A DNA stretch of 64,000 nt from Kribbella pittospori. Lineage in GTDB: Bacteria > Actinomycetota > Actinomycetes > Propionibacteriales > Kribbellaceae. Shown piece by piece: positions 25,824-34,706 of the stretch. The DNA lies in the NCBI RefSeq assembly GCF_004331465.1, contig NZ_SJKB01000004.1:372001-436000 (forward strand). The letters are read 5' to 3'. The notes beneath the pieces were generated by a model. It saw nothing but the letters and a program-made list of their open reading frames with translations, was not told where the DNA came from and ran no database searches. How positions within the stretch are numbered: the stretch's first letter is position 1; every line of letters starts with the position of its first letter. Position numbers and translations under genes: made by a program.

Positions 25824-27139
25824 CGCCGACCATCACGTCCGTCGAGGTCGTGCCCGTCGCCGGGTACGACAGCATGCTGCTGAACCTGAGCGGCGCACAC
25901 GGACCGTTCTTCACCCGCAACGTCGTGATCGTGACCGACAGCTCGGGCAACACCGGCCTCGGTGAGGTCCCAGGCGGCGACAAGATCGCGTCGACCATCA
26001 CTGAGGCCTCGAAACTCTTGGTGGGCAAGGAGATCGCGCGCTACCGCCAACTGCTGCGCTCGGTCGGAGCCGCGTTCTCGGACCGCGACGCAGGTGGCCG
26101 CGGCCTGCAGACTTTCGACCTGCGTACGACGGTCCACGCGGTGACGGGACTGGAGTCCGCGCTGCTCGACCTGCTGGGGCAGCATCTCGGCGTACCGGTG
26201 GCCGAGCTCCTTGGTGACGGGCAGCAGCGCTCTGCCGTGCCGGTCCTTGGCTACCTCTTCTATGTCGGCGACACCGGACGAACGGATCTTCCCTACCTGA
26301 TCGACTCCGGCGCGGATCGGTGGTCGAAGCTGCGGCGACAGCCGGCGTTGACCCCCGACGCGGTGGTGGCGTTGGCCGAGGCGGCGCAGGAGCGGTACGG
26401 GTTCGCGGACTTCAAGCTGAAGGGTGGAGTGTTCGACGGACCTGTTGAGCTCGACGCCGTCCGGGCGTTGGCTGCACGTTTCCCGTCGGCCCGGATCACC
26501 ATCGACCCGAACGGCGCGTGGTCGGTGCGGGACGCGATCGCGTGGTGTTCGGGCATGGACGACGTACTCGCGTATGTCGAGGATCCGGTCGGTGCGGAGC
26601 CGGGATTCTCCGGGCGCGAGACGATGGCGGAGTTCAAGCGTGCGACCGGGCTGCGGACGGCGACGAACATGATCGCGACCGATTGGCGCGAGCTCGCGCA
26701 TGCCATCCGGGTCGATGCCGTCGACATCCCGCTGGCCGATCCGCACTTCTGGACGATGGCCGGTTCGGTGCGGGTCGCGCAGTTGTGCGCGGACTTCGGA
26801 CTGACCTGGGGGTCGCACTCGAACAACCACTTCGATATCTCGTTGGCCATGTTCACGCACGTGGGCGCGGCGGCACCGGGCGACATCACGGCCCTGGATA
26901 CGCATTGGATCTGGCAGGACGGGCAGGCGCTGACCAAGGAGCCGCTGCAGATCGCCGGCGGGGAGATCGCCGTACCGACGCGTCCTGGTCTCGGTGTCGA
27001 GCTGGACCGCGAGGCGCTCGCCGCGGCACACGCTGTCTATCTGGAGCATGGGCTCGGGGCACGTGATGACGCGATCGCGATGCAGTACCTGGTCGAGGAC
27101 TGGACGTTCGATCCGAAGCGCCCCTGCCTGGTGCGGTGA
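25820..27139 (+). CDS. gudD: Glucarate dehydratase
   Basis: A 439-residue enolase-superfamily protein. It has [31 protein letters not shown], the lysine motif DFKLKGGVF, metal ligands in [20 protein letters not shown], and the His base in [12 protein letters not shown]. It ends [12 protein letters not shown], typical of GudD. It converts D-glucarate to 5-keto-4-deoxy-glucarate, the substrate of the gene just upstream. GTG 25820 overlaps the kdgD stop (GTGA). Confidence 0.95.
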   Translation: MTPTITSVEVVPVAGYDSMLLNLSGAHGPFFTRNVVIVTDSSGNTGLGEVPGGDKIASTITEASKLLVGKEIARYRQLLRSVGAAFSDRDAGGRGLQTFDLRTTVHAVTGLESALLDLLGQHLGVPVAELLGDGQQRSAVPVLGYLFYVGDTGRTDLPYLIDSGADRWSKLRRQPALTPDAVVALAEAAQERYGFADFKLKGGVFDGPVELDAVRALAARFPSARITIDPNGAWSVRDAIAWCSGMDDVLAYVEDPVGAEPGFSGRETMAEFKRATGLRTATNMIATDWRELAHAIRVDAVDIPLADPHFWTMAGSVRVAQLCADFGLTWGSHSNNHFDISLAMFTHVGAAAPGDITALDTHWIWQDGQALTKEPLQIAGGEIAVPTRPGLGVELDREALAAAHAVYLEHGLGARDDAIAMQYLVEDWTFDPKRPCLVR

Positions 27140-27204
27140 TGTTCACCTGATGTTGTGCGCGATAGGTTTCGATCGGTGCTGACGTCCCGATCAAGGAGCC
27201 TTGA

Positions 27205-28299
27205 ATGCGCTGGCAGAAGCCACTCGCCGCAGCAGTTGTCCTGACCGCCCTGACCACGACGCTGACCGCATCGGCGACGCCGGGCAAGCATCCCGGTGGT
27301 GGTGGTTCCTGCTCGCCGAACGCGCAGTTCCTCGGCTTCAGTGATGCGCTGGACAAGACGACGTTCGACGGGCAGCCGGTCGCCGGGCTGTCGGCGCTGA
27401 ACGTGACCGGCGCGCACAGCGCGACCGCCCTGGTGGACAACGTCGGGACCACGCCGGCCCGGGTGTTCCAGCTCAAGACCAACAGCAAGCCGACGGCGGT
27501 GAGCGTCGACGGGATGACGATCCTGCGCCGCCCGGACGGTACGCCGTACACGGGTTTGGACTTCGACGGCGAGGGCCTGGTCGTCGAGCGGGGCGACCGG
27601 ACCATCCTGGCCACCTCCGAGCGCGAGCCGTCGATCCGCCGCTTCCGGCTGTCCGACGGCAAGGAGATCGCCTCGCTGCCGGTGCCGTCGCGCTTCCAGG
27701 TCGCGCCGGCCGGTGAAGCGACGAGCAACGCGACGTTCGAGTCGCTCGCGGTCAGCCGTGACGGGCTGTCGCTGTTCGCCGGCATGGAGGGCCCGCTGGC
27801 GTCCGACGGCACCGACGCCGACGGGCGTACGCGCAACCGCATCCTGCGGTACGCCGGGTTCCCGGGCCACGACTACCGCGTCGCCGCGCAGTACGCCTAC
27901 AAGCCGGACCCGGGTCTCGCGCTGGTCGAGCTCGCCTGGGTGAACCGGGACGAACTGGTGTCGATGGAGCGGACGTTCACGCCGGGTGTCGGCAACACGA
28001 TCCGGGTGTTCACCGTGTCGCTGCGGCGGGCCGTCGACGTGTCGAAGCAGGCGTCGCTGGCGGATGCGCCGGAGAAGGTCTTCCTGCAGAAGAAGCTGCT
28101 GTTCGACCTGGTGAACTGCCCGCCGTCCGGTGCGGTCGCCAAGCAGCCGCAGCCGAACCCGCTGCTGGACAACGTCGAGGCGCTCGCCCTCGGTGGCTTC
28201 CTCCCGGGCGGCCGTCGGCAGCTGTACCTGCTGTCCGACGACAACAACGGCGCCACCCAGATCACCCGGTTCTATTCGCTGGCGGTCGACCTGCACTGA
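27205..28299 (+). CDS. Secreted esterase-like/phytase-like beta-propeller protein
   Basis: A 364-residue exported protein with a Sec signal peptide (about 1-24, ending ASA). The body has FSDALDKTTFDG, GLDFDGEGLVV, ILATSEREPSIRRF, FESLAVSRDGLSLFAGMEG and LLDNVEALALGG, which match the esterase-like activity of phytase domain, a predicted beta-propeller. AAGGAG precedes ATG 27205. Enzyme activity is uncertain for this family. It lies between gudD and the D-amino-acid oxidase without overlap. Confidence 0.85.
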   Translation: MRWQKPLAAAVVLTALTTTLTASATPGKHPGGGGSCSPNAQFLGFSDALDKTTFDGQPVAGLSALNVTGAHSATALVDNVGTTPARVFQLKTNSKPTAVSVDGMTILRRPDGTPYTGLDFDGEGLVVERGDRTILATSEREPSIRRFRLSDGKEIASLPVPSRFQVAPAGEATSNATFESLAVSRDGLSLFAGMEGPLASDGTDADGRTRNRILRYAGFPGHDYRVAAQYAYKPDPGLALVELAWVNRDELVSMERTFTPGVGNTIRVFTVSLRRAVDVSKQASLADAPEKVFLQKKLLFDLVNCPPSGAVAKQPQPNPLLDNVEALALGGFLPGGRRQLYLLSDDNNGATQITRFYSLAVDLH

Positions 28300-28341
28300 C
28301 ATCACATGGCGTGATGCGTACGCGCGGGTCACAATGTGTGA

Positions 28342-29265
28342 ATGCGCGTGATCGTGGTGGGTGCGGGCGTGATCGGGCTGACCTGTGCCGTCCGGCTCGC
28401 CGAGGGTGGGTACGACGTGGCCGTGTTCGCCCGCGATCTGCCGCTGGAGACGACATCGGCGGTGGCTGCGGCGATCTGGTACCCGTACTTGTCCGCTCCC
28501 GAGGACCGCGTCGCCGCCTGGTCCAGGACGGCGTACGAGGAGTTCTCCAAGCTCGCGGAGCTCGAGCCGTCGGTGCGGATGCGGCGCGGGCGCGAGTTCC
28601 TGGTGGAGCGGAAGCCGGATCCGCGCTGGGCCGACGTACTGCCTGATCTGACCCGGGTGTCGCCACCGGCCGGGTTCGAGGACGGCTGGTCGTTCACGAC
28701 GGCGGTGATCGAGATGCCGGCGTACCTGCAGTCGCTCGTGAAGCGGCTGGACCAGGCGGGCGGTACGCTCACCCGCGCTGCGTTGCCCGCGTTGCCGACG
28801 ACCGCTGATGTGGTGATCAACTGTGCGGGCCTCGGGGCTCGACTGACCGCGAGCGACCCGACCGTGACGCCGGTGCGGGGGCAGGTGATGACGGTCGAGC
28901 AGTGCGGTCTGACCAAGTGGCTCGTGGCCGATCGGTCGCCCTCGGAGCTGACGTACGTCGTACCGCGGGAGCATGACGTGGTGGTCGGCGGCACCAGCCA
29001 GCCGAACGACTGGAACCTCGCGGTCGATCAGGCCACAGCGGATCAGATGCTGGAGCGGGCGGCCGAGTTGGTTCCTCAGTTGCGCAAGGCAAAGATCATC
29101 CGGCATCGGGTCGGTCTGCGGCCGGCTCGTCCGACGATCCGGTGCGAGCTGGTCCGGACACGGACCGGCGAGCCTGTGATCCATTGCTACGGACATGGCG
29201 GTTCCGGGGTCACGCTGTCCTGGGGTTGCGCGGACGAGGTCTTCGAGCTTGTCCAGGGAATCTGA
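28342..29265 (+). CDS. FAD-dependent D-amino acid oxidase
   Basis: A 307-residue flavoenzyme. The N-terminal FAD motif is VIVVGAGVIGLTCAVRL; AAAIWYPY and VINCAGLGAR follow; the substrate/FAD region has HRVGLRPARPTIRCE and the C-terminal HCYGHGGSGVTLSWGCA. These are DAO features, giving a 2-oxo acid, ammonia and peroxide from a D-amino acid. CACAAT lies six bases before ATG 28342, so it may be leaderless. It overlaps the next gene by 17 bases. Confidence 0.92.
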   Translation: MRVIVVGAGVIGLTCAVRLAEGGYDVAVFARDLPLETTSAVAAAIWYPYLSAPEDRVAAWSRTAYEEFSKLAELEPSVRMRRGREFLVERKPDPRWADVLPDLTRVSPPAGFEDGWSFTTAVIEMPAYLQSLVKRLDQAGGTLTRAALPALPTTADVVINCAGLGARLTASDPTVTPVRGQVMTVEQCGLTKWLVADRSPSELTYVVPREHDVVVGGTSQPNDWNLAVDQATADQMLERAAELVPQLRKAKIIRHRVGLRPARPTIRCELVRTRTGEPVIHCYGHGGSGVTLSWGCADEVFELVQGI

Positions 29266-30175
29266 CCGGCCGATCATCCTGGACGGCGGTCTGTCGAACG
29301 CCTTGGAAGATCGCGGGCACGACCTGTCGGATGCGTTGTGGTCGGCGCGGTTGTTGAAGGACGCGCCGGATGAGATCGCGGCGGTGCATCGGGCGTACTA
29401 CGAAGCCGGGGCGATGGTGGCTACGACGGCGAGCTATCAGGCGAGCGTGGTCGGCTTCGAACGCGTCGGCGTGCCGCGAGCCGAGGCCGAGCGGCTGATC
29501 GCGAGCAGTGTGCGGATCGCCCGCGAGGTGCGCGACTCATTCACCGACGGCCTGCGGCGGTTGGTCGCTGCGTCGGTCGGGCCGTATGGCGCGATGCTCG
29601 CGGACGGATCGGAGTACCGCGGCCGGTACGGCGTGAGCGCGGCGACCCTCCGTGATTTCCACGGGCCGCGGATGGAACTGCTGATCAGTGCTGAGCCTGA
29701 CATGCTGGCGGTCGAAACCATCCCGGACACCTTCGAAGCCGAGGTCCTGGTCGAGCTGCTCGCCGAGCTCGACTTCCCGGCGTGGTTCTCCTACTCCATC
29801 TCCGGGGCCCACACCCGAGCCGGCCAACCTCTCACCGACGCCTTCGCGATCCCCACGATCGACCAAGTATTTGCCGTAGGCATCAACTGCTGCACCCCCG
29901 ACGACGTCCGGCCCGCAGTCGAGACAGCCGTCACCATCACCGGCAAACCAGCCATCGCCTACCCCAACACCGGCGAGACCTGGGACGCCACCGCCCGCCA
30001 CTGGACCGGCCACCGAACAACCCCCGCCACCACAGCGCCCCTCACCTCCGACTCCTCCCTCGCCCCCGATCCCTCTCTCGCCTCAGCCTGGTTCGCCGCC
30101 GGCGCGACGTACATCGGTGGATGCTGTCGAGTCGGCCCCGACGACATCCGCGCACTCGCGGACGCGATGGGCTAG
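29249..30175 (+). CDS. mmuM: Homocysteine S-methyltransferase
   Basis: A 308-residue zinc methyltransferase of the MmuM type. It begins near IILDGGLSNALEDRGHDL and carries the zinc cysteines in GINCCTPDDV and GGCCRVGPDDI, plus ATTASYQAS. It methylates homocysteine using S-methylmethionine or SAM. The best start is TTG 29249, which lies inside the D-amino-acid oxidase gene, so the two are co-transcribed. Its stop shares bases with the convergent VOC gene. Confidence 0.92.
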   Translation: MSRESDRPIILDGGLSNALEDRGHDLSDALWSARLLKDAPDEIAAVHRAYYEAGAMVATTASYQASVVGFERVGVPRAEAERLIASSVRIAREVRDSFTDGLRRLVAASVGPYGAMLADGSEYRGRYGVSAATLRDFHGPRMELLISAEPDMLAVETIPDTFEAEVLVELLAELDFPAWFSYSISGAHTRAGQPLTDAFAIPTIDQVFAVGINCCTPDDVRPAVETAVTITGKPAIAYPNTGETWDATARHWTGHRTTPATTAPLTSDSSLAPDPSLASAWFAAGATYIGGCCRVGPDDIRALADAMG

Positions 30176-30555
30176 TTCTCCGCGTAGACGATGAGCTTGT
30201 TGCCGTCCGGGTCAGCCAGGTGGAAGACGCTGACGCTGCCGATGTCCTCAACCGCACCCACCTCCGTGGCATGCTCGACGGCGAACGAGTGCGCCGCCTG
30301 GATGTCGTCGGCGTGCAGCATCAGCAACGGCTCACCGGGCCGAAACGTCCCCCTGGCATGGGCGTGCCCGTCCAGCGTCAGACCGGTGGGACCGTCCATC
30401 GGCACGTCGTAGATCAGCCCCTCGTGGCTGGCCTGCTGCCTGGGCACTCCGAGCAGGTCGCCGTACCAATCGATGGCGCGCTGCATGTCGGTGACATGGA
30501 CGAACACAGCCCCGATCCGGTTGTGGATCGGCGAACCTCCAGGCGCATCAACCAT
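30172..30555 (-). CDS. VOC-family (glyoxalase-like) protein
   Basis: A 127-residue single-module-pair VOC protein: NRIGAVFVHVTDMQRAIDWYGDLLG opening, GLTLDGH, and FHLADPDGNKLIVY at the end. The His in VFVHV, Glu/His and the DPDGN region fit a metal site. It could be a lyase, dioxygenase or resistance protein. TAACGT lies exactly six bases upstream of ATG 30555, consistent with leaderless transcription. It is convergent with mmuM. Confidence 0.87.
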   Translation of the reverse strand: MVDAPGGSPIHNRIGAVFVHVTDMQRAIDWYGDLLGVPRQQASHEGLIYDVPMDGPTGLTLDGHAHARGTFRPGEPLLMLHADDIQAAHSFAVEHATEVGAVEDIGSVSVFHLADPDGNKLIVYAEN

Positions 30556-30590
30556 GTCCGCACGTTAGCTGCCGGCACCGACGGTTTTGG

Positions 30591-31967
30591 TCAGACGCCT
30601 AGGACCTGGCAGAGGAGGTCCAGGGCGCCGGGGTAGGCGTGGTCGGGTGGGGTGCCGTAGCCGACGATGATCGCTTGGCGGGTGGCCGGGGTCGGGTTGA
30701 AGTGGTAGCTGCTCAAGCTGGCGAGACCCAGGCCCTGGCGGGCGGCTCGGGCGACCATGTCTTCCGCGTCACCGGGGACCTCGAGGAGGACATGCATGCC
30801 GGCCGAGATGCCGGCGACCTTGACGTTCGGGGCGCGGACGGCGAGCAGCTCGACCAGGCGGTCCCGGCGCCGGCGGTAGTGCAAGCGGGATCGCCGTACG
30901 TGCCGGTCGTAGTGGCCGGAGGCAATGAATTCCGCGAGGGTGAGCTGCTCCAGGGTCGCGGTCTGGAAGTCGGCCGTCCGCTTGGCCGCGACCACCGGCT
31001 CGATCAACCGCTGCGGCAACACCATCCACGCCAGCCGCAGCCCCGGCGCAAGGCTCTTGCTTGCCGTCCCGGTGTAGACGACCCGCTCGGGATCCAGCGC
31101 CTGCAGCGCCCCCACCGCCTGCCGGTCGTAGCGGAACTCGCCGTCGTAGTCGTCCTCGATCAGCACTCCCCCGGTGTCCCGCGCCCATTCGACCGCCGCA
31201 GTACGACGCTCAGGCGCAAGCGGCACGCCCATCGGCATCTGGTGTGCAGGTGTGAGCAGCGCACCGTCGCCAGTCAACTGTGACACCTGCGCACCAAGCT
31301 CATCGACCGCGAGCGGCACAGGCGTGAGACCCCGCGACCGGATCACGTCCAGGTGCAGGGCGTACCCGAACTCCTCCACGGACACGGTCGTCCCGCCGAG
31401 GTTCCGCAGTACTTCGCTGAGCAGACTCACGCCCTGCACATAGCCGGAGCAGATCAGGATCCGCTCGGGATCGGCACGTACGCCGCGGGCGCGGGCGAGG
31501 TAGTCGGCAAGCATGCGGCGCAGTTCGATCCGGCCGCGCGGATCGCCCAGGCCGAACGCCTCGTTGGGTGCCGCGGTCAACGCCTTCCGCGCGGCGGTCA
31601 GCCACTCACCGCGCGGGAACGTCGAGACATCGGGGGCACCGGGAGTCAGGTCGTAGCGGTACGCCCTTGCCGCGGGCAACGACACGTCGGGGGCCGGCGG
31701 CGTGGTGGCACGGTTGGCGACGACGGTGCCGGAGCCTTGACGGGCGGTCAGCCAGCCCTCGGCAACGAGTTGACCGTACGCGTCCGCAACAGTGTTGCGG
31801 GCGATGCCGAGATCCTTCGCCAACGACCGCGACGACGGCAACCGCGTGCCGGCCGGCAACCGCCCGCTCCGGATCGATGCATGCAACGCTTGAACCAGAT
31901 CGTTCCGGCCGCGTGACGCCGCCAGGTCCAGATGCAGGTCAGAACCGGCAGCCCCTCGATCCTCCAT
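30591..31967 (-). CDS. MocR-family regulator (GntR HTH fused to aminotransferase)
   Basis: A 458-residue fusion. Residues about 20-90 are a GntR winged helix (LVQALHASIRSGRLPAGTRLP, LGIARNTVADAYGQL). Residues about 105-455 are a fold-type I aminotransferase with EDDYDGEFRY and the PLP lysine Lys304 in TASKSLAPGLRL. MocR/PdxR proteins use PLP as an effector for transcription control. TAAGGT lies seven bases before ATG 31967. It is divergent from the RiPP precursor locus by 202 bases, so a role there is possible but unproven. Confidence 0.92.
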   Translation of the reverse strand: MEDRGAAGSDLHLDLAASRGRNDLVQALHASIRSGRLPAGTRLPSSRSLAKDLGIARNTVADAYGQLVAEGWLTARQGSGTVVANRATTPPAPDVSLPAARAYRYDLTPGAPDVSTFPRGEWLTAARKALTAAPNEAFGLGDPRGRIELRRMLADYLARARGVRADPERILICSGYVQGVSLLSEVLRNLGGTTVSVEEFGYALHLDVIRSRGLTPVPLAVDELGAQVSQLTGDGALLTPAHQMPMGVPLAPERRTAAVEWARDTGGVLIEDDYDGEFRYDRQAVGALQALDPERVVYTGTASKSLAPGLRLAWMVLPQRLIEPVVAAKRTADFQTATLEQLTLAEFIASGHYDRHVRRSRLHYRRRRDRLVELLAVRAPNVKVAGISAGMHVLLEVPGDAEDMVARAARQGLGLASLSSYHFNPTPATRQAIIVGYGTPPDHAYPGALDLLCQVLGV

Positions 31968-32029
31968 GTTCTGGACCTTATGCCTCGACCGAATGACTCA
32001 GCCACGCGAACCACCGGGTGCCGGACCCC

Positions 32030-32058
32030 TTGAGGCCTACTGCCGCCGGGACGATACT
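32030..32058 (+). promoter_or_regulatory. Putative promoter of the RiPP operon
   Basis: TTGAGG (32030-32035), a 17-base spacer, GATACT (32053-32058). It is a plausible housekeeping-type promoter and leaves a leader of roughly 105 bases before the precursor ATG. Confidence 0.45.
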
Positions 32059-32126
32059 CGAAAGATCGGCTGTGACCGGCCGATTCGTGGTGGGGGGCGC
32101 CGCAGACACAACGGGGCGCAGGGGGA

Positions 32127-32139
32127 TCACGTGACGTCA
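32127..32139. promoter_or_regulatory. Overlapping palindromes in the RiPP leader
   Basis: TCACGTGA (32127-32134) and TGACGTCA (32132-32139) overlap by three bases, 31 bases before the precursor ATG. Their position downstream of the putative promoter would suit a repressor or a LuxR-type site. Confidence 0.4.
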
Positions 32140-32169
32140 CCTCGCCGTCCATGCTTGGAGGGGGAAGCG

Positions 32170-32493
32170 ATGCCAGGTCAGGAGGAGTACGACGAGCTCG
32201 AGGGCAGGATCGTCAAGCTGGAGCAACAACTGACGACCCGGTCCGTGCCGGACATCCAGGACATCTCTGCGGAAGAGTTCCGCATCTATATCAAGGTCCG
32301 CGACATCTTGGCGGTCCTGTTGGGCGGTGGCACCGGCTGCGCACCGGGCAGGTTCAGCCCCGGCGTCGACTCCGGTGGGACCGGCTGCGCGCCGGGCGGA
32401 TTCAACCCCGGCGACGACACCATCGGCACAGGCTGCGCCCCGGGCGGGTTCGGCGGCGGTGCGGTTGGGCGATTCGGAGACCTCGGCGGATGA
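32170..32493 (+). CDS. RiPP precursor peptide with three GTGCAPG repeats (TOMM-type)
   Basis: A 107-residue peptide. Residues about 1-52 are a leader: acidic, with a short heptad-like helix (YDELEGRIVKLEQQL) and ISAEEFRIYIKVRDILAVLL. From residue 54 there are three 16-residue repeats: GGTGCAPGRFSPGVDS, GGTGCAPGGFNPGDDT, IGTGCAPGGFGGGAVG. The only Cys residues are 57, 73 and 89, exactly 16 apart. LLGGG at the leader boundary resembles a double-Gly cleavage site. GGAGG lies 8 bases before the ATG. The next gene, a YcaO cyclodehydratase, overlaps by 4 bases, so the Cys are predicted to become thiazolines or thiazoles. I do not recognise a characterised family with this core. Confidence 0.85.
   Translation: MPGQEEYDELEGRIVKLEQQLTTRSVPDIQDISAEEFRIYIKVRDILAVLLGGGTGCAPGRFSPGVDSGGTGCAPGGFNPGDDTIGTGCAPGGFGGGAVGRFGDLGG
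32329..32472 (+). repeat. Three 48-bp coding repeats in the precursor core
   Basis: Three in-frame direct repeats of 48 bp encode residues 54-101. The ACCGGCTGCGC(A/G)CCGGGC heart is nearly identical in the first two and more diverged in the third, whose end loses the Pro and Asp codons. Copy number could change by recombination. Confidence 0.9.
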
Positions 32494-34706
32494 CCTCGAG
32501 GCGGCCGGGCTCGGGACCGTTCATCACGTCGGTCCCCGGCCTGGACGTCGTCGCCTCCGGAAGCGGGACGCGTCACGACGACGTCATTCTCAGGACGCCG
32601 TCGGCGACGCTGCGACTGGAGGGTGGGGTCGCGCGAGTGGTGCGGGACAGGATCCTGCCGGCGCTCGCACAGCCACTCAACCGCGCGGATCTGCTCGACG
32701 ACTTGTCCGATCTGCCGACTGCCGAGATCGATCGACTGATCGGCTCGCTGCTCGAGTCCGGCGTCTTGGTGGAGGAGAACGGCGCGGCGCCGGACTGGCT
32801 GTATGCGCTGCCCTCGGCCGACCACGAACTGCTCGCCAGGCGGTTGGCTGCGGTGCGAGTTGTTGTGTTCGGTCATGTTCTAGGGGGACCCGGCATCCCA
32901 GGCCTGGTTCAAGCGCCGTACCCGTCTCGCCGCGACGAACTGCCCGCCTTGATGTCGGGTGCGGATCTCGTCGTCGCGGTTGGTGATGGCTCGCTCCCGG
33001 TCCTGCATCAGTGGGTCAACGCGGTCGGCCTGGAGCTCGGCGTACCGACGTTGCATGCGGAGTTGCAGGCCACCGGAGCGACGGTCGGTCCTCTGGTACT
33101 GCCCGACGGCGGCCCTTGTTACATGTGTTGGCGGATGCGGGCGCTGTCCTGTGTGAACGATTTCAGTGCGGCGATGGCACTCGAGGAGGCGCTCGATGCT
33201 CGCCGGCTCGTGGACGCTGCCGCGAGGCCATCGCTGCCGGCACTTCTGCCCATGGTCGCCGCGGCGCTGATGACCGAGGTACTCGCACTGACGCTGTCGA
33301 TCGCGCCGCCGCGGCTGACTGCCGATGTGCTCACCCTCGATGCGCTTGGTGGCGGCGAGGAGTTGCATCCTGTGCTGCCGCACCCGGACTGCCCGGTCTG
33401 CGCACAAAGAAAACGTCGGCCGGTGGAGGCTACCGACTTCGAGGGCATCGCCAACCGCACGGTCGACCCGCTGTGCGGCGTGGTCCGCAGGCTCGTTCCC
33501 TTCCCGAAGGATGTCGATGAGCCGGAGCGGCCGTACGTCGTCCAGGCCGAACTGGCGAACGCCCTCTTCCGCACCGACGGCAATCCGTTCGTCGTCTGCT
33601 CCGGCAAGGGCTGGACCCGGCAGCAGGCCCGCGACAGCGCTCTTGGTGAGGCTCTCGAACGGCACGCGGCCATGACGTGGCGGCCTGAGCGCACGATCAC
33701 ATCGACGTACGACGGGTTGGACCGACCGCGCCTGCATCCGCGGGACCTGGTGCTGTTCGCGGATCATCAGTACGAGACAGTGCCCTTCCAGCCGTGGCGG
33801 CCGGAGACCGAACTCGCGTGGGTGCCGGGACTGTCGCTGGTGAGCGGCGATGAGGTCTGGATTCCCTTGCTGGCAACGCATCTGGGCTATCGGCCACCGC
33901 CGGAGGCCGGGCTGTTCCCGACCACGTCGAACGGGTTCGCGGCCGGGCCGGACCGGGACGGCGCCACGCTGCGCGCGTTGCTCGAGGTGATCGAGCGGGA
34001 CGCGTTCATGATCGCGTGGTCGCATCGGCTGCTGGGTCATTGCGTGGCCGCTGCCGACGTACCGGACGAGCAGACGCTCGGGATCGCCGCGACGCATGCA
34101 CGGCGTGGGGTCGAGATCGTGGTGCATCTGTTGCCGACCGACACGATCGCGTCGGTGGCCCTCGCCATCGCGTGGTCGGACCGGACTCCGGCCGCGGTTG
34201 TCGGGCTCGGAGCTGGGCTGGATCCGGTCGCTGCTGCCCGGTCCGCGGTGCTCGAAGTCGGACAGGCGCGACCGCTACTGCGCGCTCGCCTCCGGCAACC
34301 GGGGGTCAGGGCTCGGATGGCCGAGCTGGTTGCCACGCCGGCGAAGGTCGCGAGTCTGGGCGATCACAGCCTGCTGTACGCCGCGGGTGGGATGCGCTTC
34401 CTCCGAGAGGCTCCGCGTCAGCCTTGGCCGGATGCCGCGTCATCCGGGCCTGCCGACTTGGCGGTTCTGATCAAGTCGCTGGCCGAAGTCGCCGGCGACG
34501 TACTCGTTGTGGACGTCACGACGCCGGACGTCGCCGCGCTCGGGGTGCGGGTGGTGCGTGGGTTGGTGCCGGGGTTCGTGCCGATCTGGTTCGGCGCCAA
34601 CCAGGCTCGACTTGGCGGGCGGCGACTGCTGGAGATGCCGGGCCGGATCGGGCTGCGGCCCGCGCGCTTGGATGAACTGAACCTCGACCCGCATCCCATG
34701 GCGTGA
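32490..34706 (+). CDS. Fused E1-like/YcaO cyclodehydratase (TOMM biosynthesis)
   Basis: A 738-residue fusion. Residues about 15-320 resemble the E1/ThiF-like leader-binding partner of TOMM synthetases, with zinc pairs CYMC (210-213) and CPVC (301-304). Residues about 325-738 are the YcaO domain: ALGEALERHAA with Glu387 and Glu390, LLEVIERDAFMIAW, and EVGQARPLL, which are ATP/Mg-site blocks. The C-terminus ends DPHPMA, close to the Pro-rich tail common in azoline-forming YcaO proteins. It converts Cys (or Ser/Thr) in a peptide to azolines using ATP. ATG 32490 overlaps the precursor stop; its own stop overlaps the dehydrogenase start. Confidence 0.92.
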   Translation: MTSRRPGSGPFITSVPGLDVVASGSGTRHDDVILRTPSATLRLEGGVARVVRDRILPALAQPLNRADLLDDLSDLPTAEIDRLIGSLLESGVLVEENGAAPDWLYALPSADHELLARRLAAVRVVVFGHVLGGPGIPGLVQAPYPSRRDELPALMSGADLVVAVGDGSLPVLHQWVNAVGLELGVPTLHAELQATGATVGPLVLPDGGPCYMCWRMRALSCVNDFSAAMALEEALDARRLVDAAARPSLPALLPMVAAALMTEVLALTLSIAPPRLTADVLTLDALGGGEELHPVLPHPDCPVCAQRKRRPVEATDFEGIANRTVDPLCGVVRRLVPFPKDVDEPERPYVVQAELANALFRTDGNPFVVCSGKGWTRQQARDSALGEALERHAAMTWRPERTITSTYDGLDRPRLHPRDLVLFADHQYETVPFQPWRPETELAWVPGLSLVSGDEVWIPLLATHLGYRPPPEAGLFPTTSNGFAAGPDRDGATLRALLEVIERDAFMIAWSHRLLGHCVAAADVPDEQTLGIAATHARRGVEIVVHLLPTDTIASVALAIAWSDRTPAAVVGLGAGLDPVAAARSAVLEVGQARPLLRARLRQPGVRARMAELVATPAKVASLGDHSLLYAAGGMRFLREAPRQPWPDAASSGPADLAVLIKSLAEVAGDVLVVDVTTPDVAALGVRVVRGLVPGFVPIWFGANQARLGGRRLLEMPGRIGLRPARLDELNLDPHPMA

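Noticed and set aside
28300..28316. CATCAC-N5-GTGATG dyad after the phytase-like gene
   Set aside because: The arms are only 6 bp; it may be a weak terminator or site but has no supporting context.
32151..32489. Upstream extension of the YcaO frame through the precursor gene
   Set aside because: In that frame the sequence is Arg-rich and unlike protein; the ATG overlapping the precursor stop and the conserved repeats show the precursor frame is the coding one.
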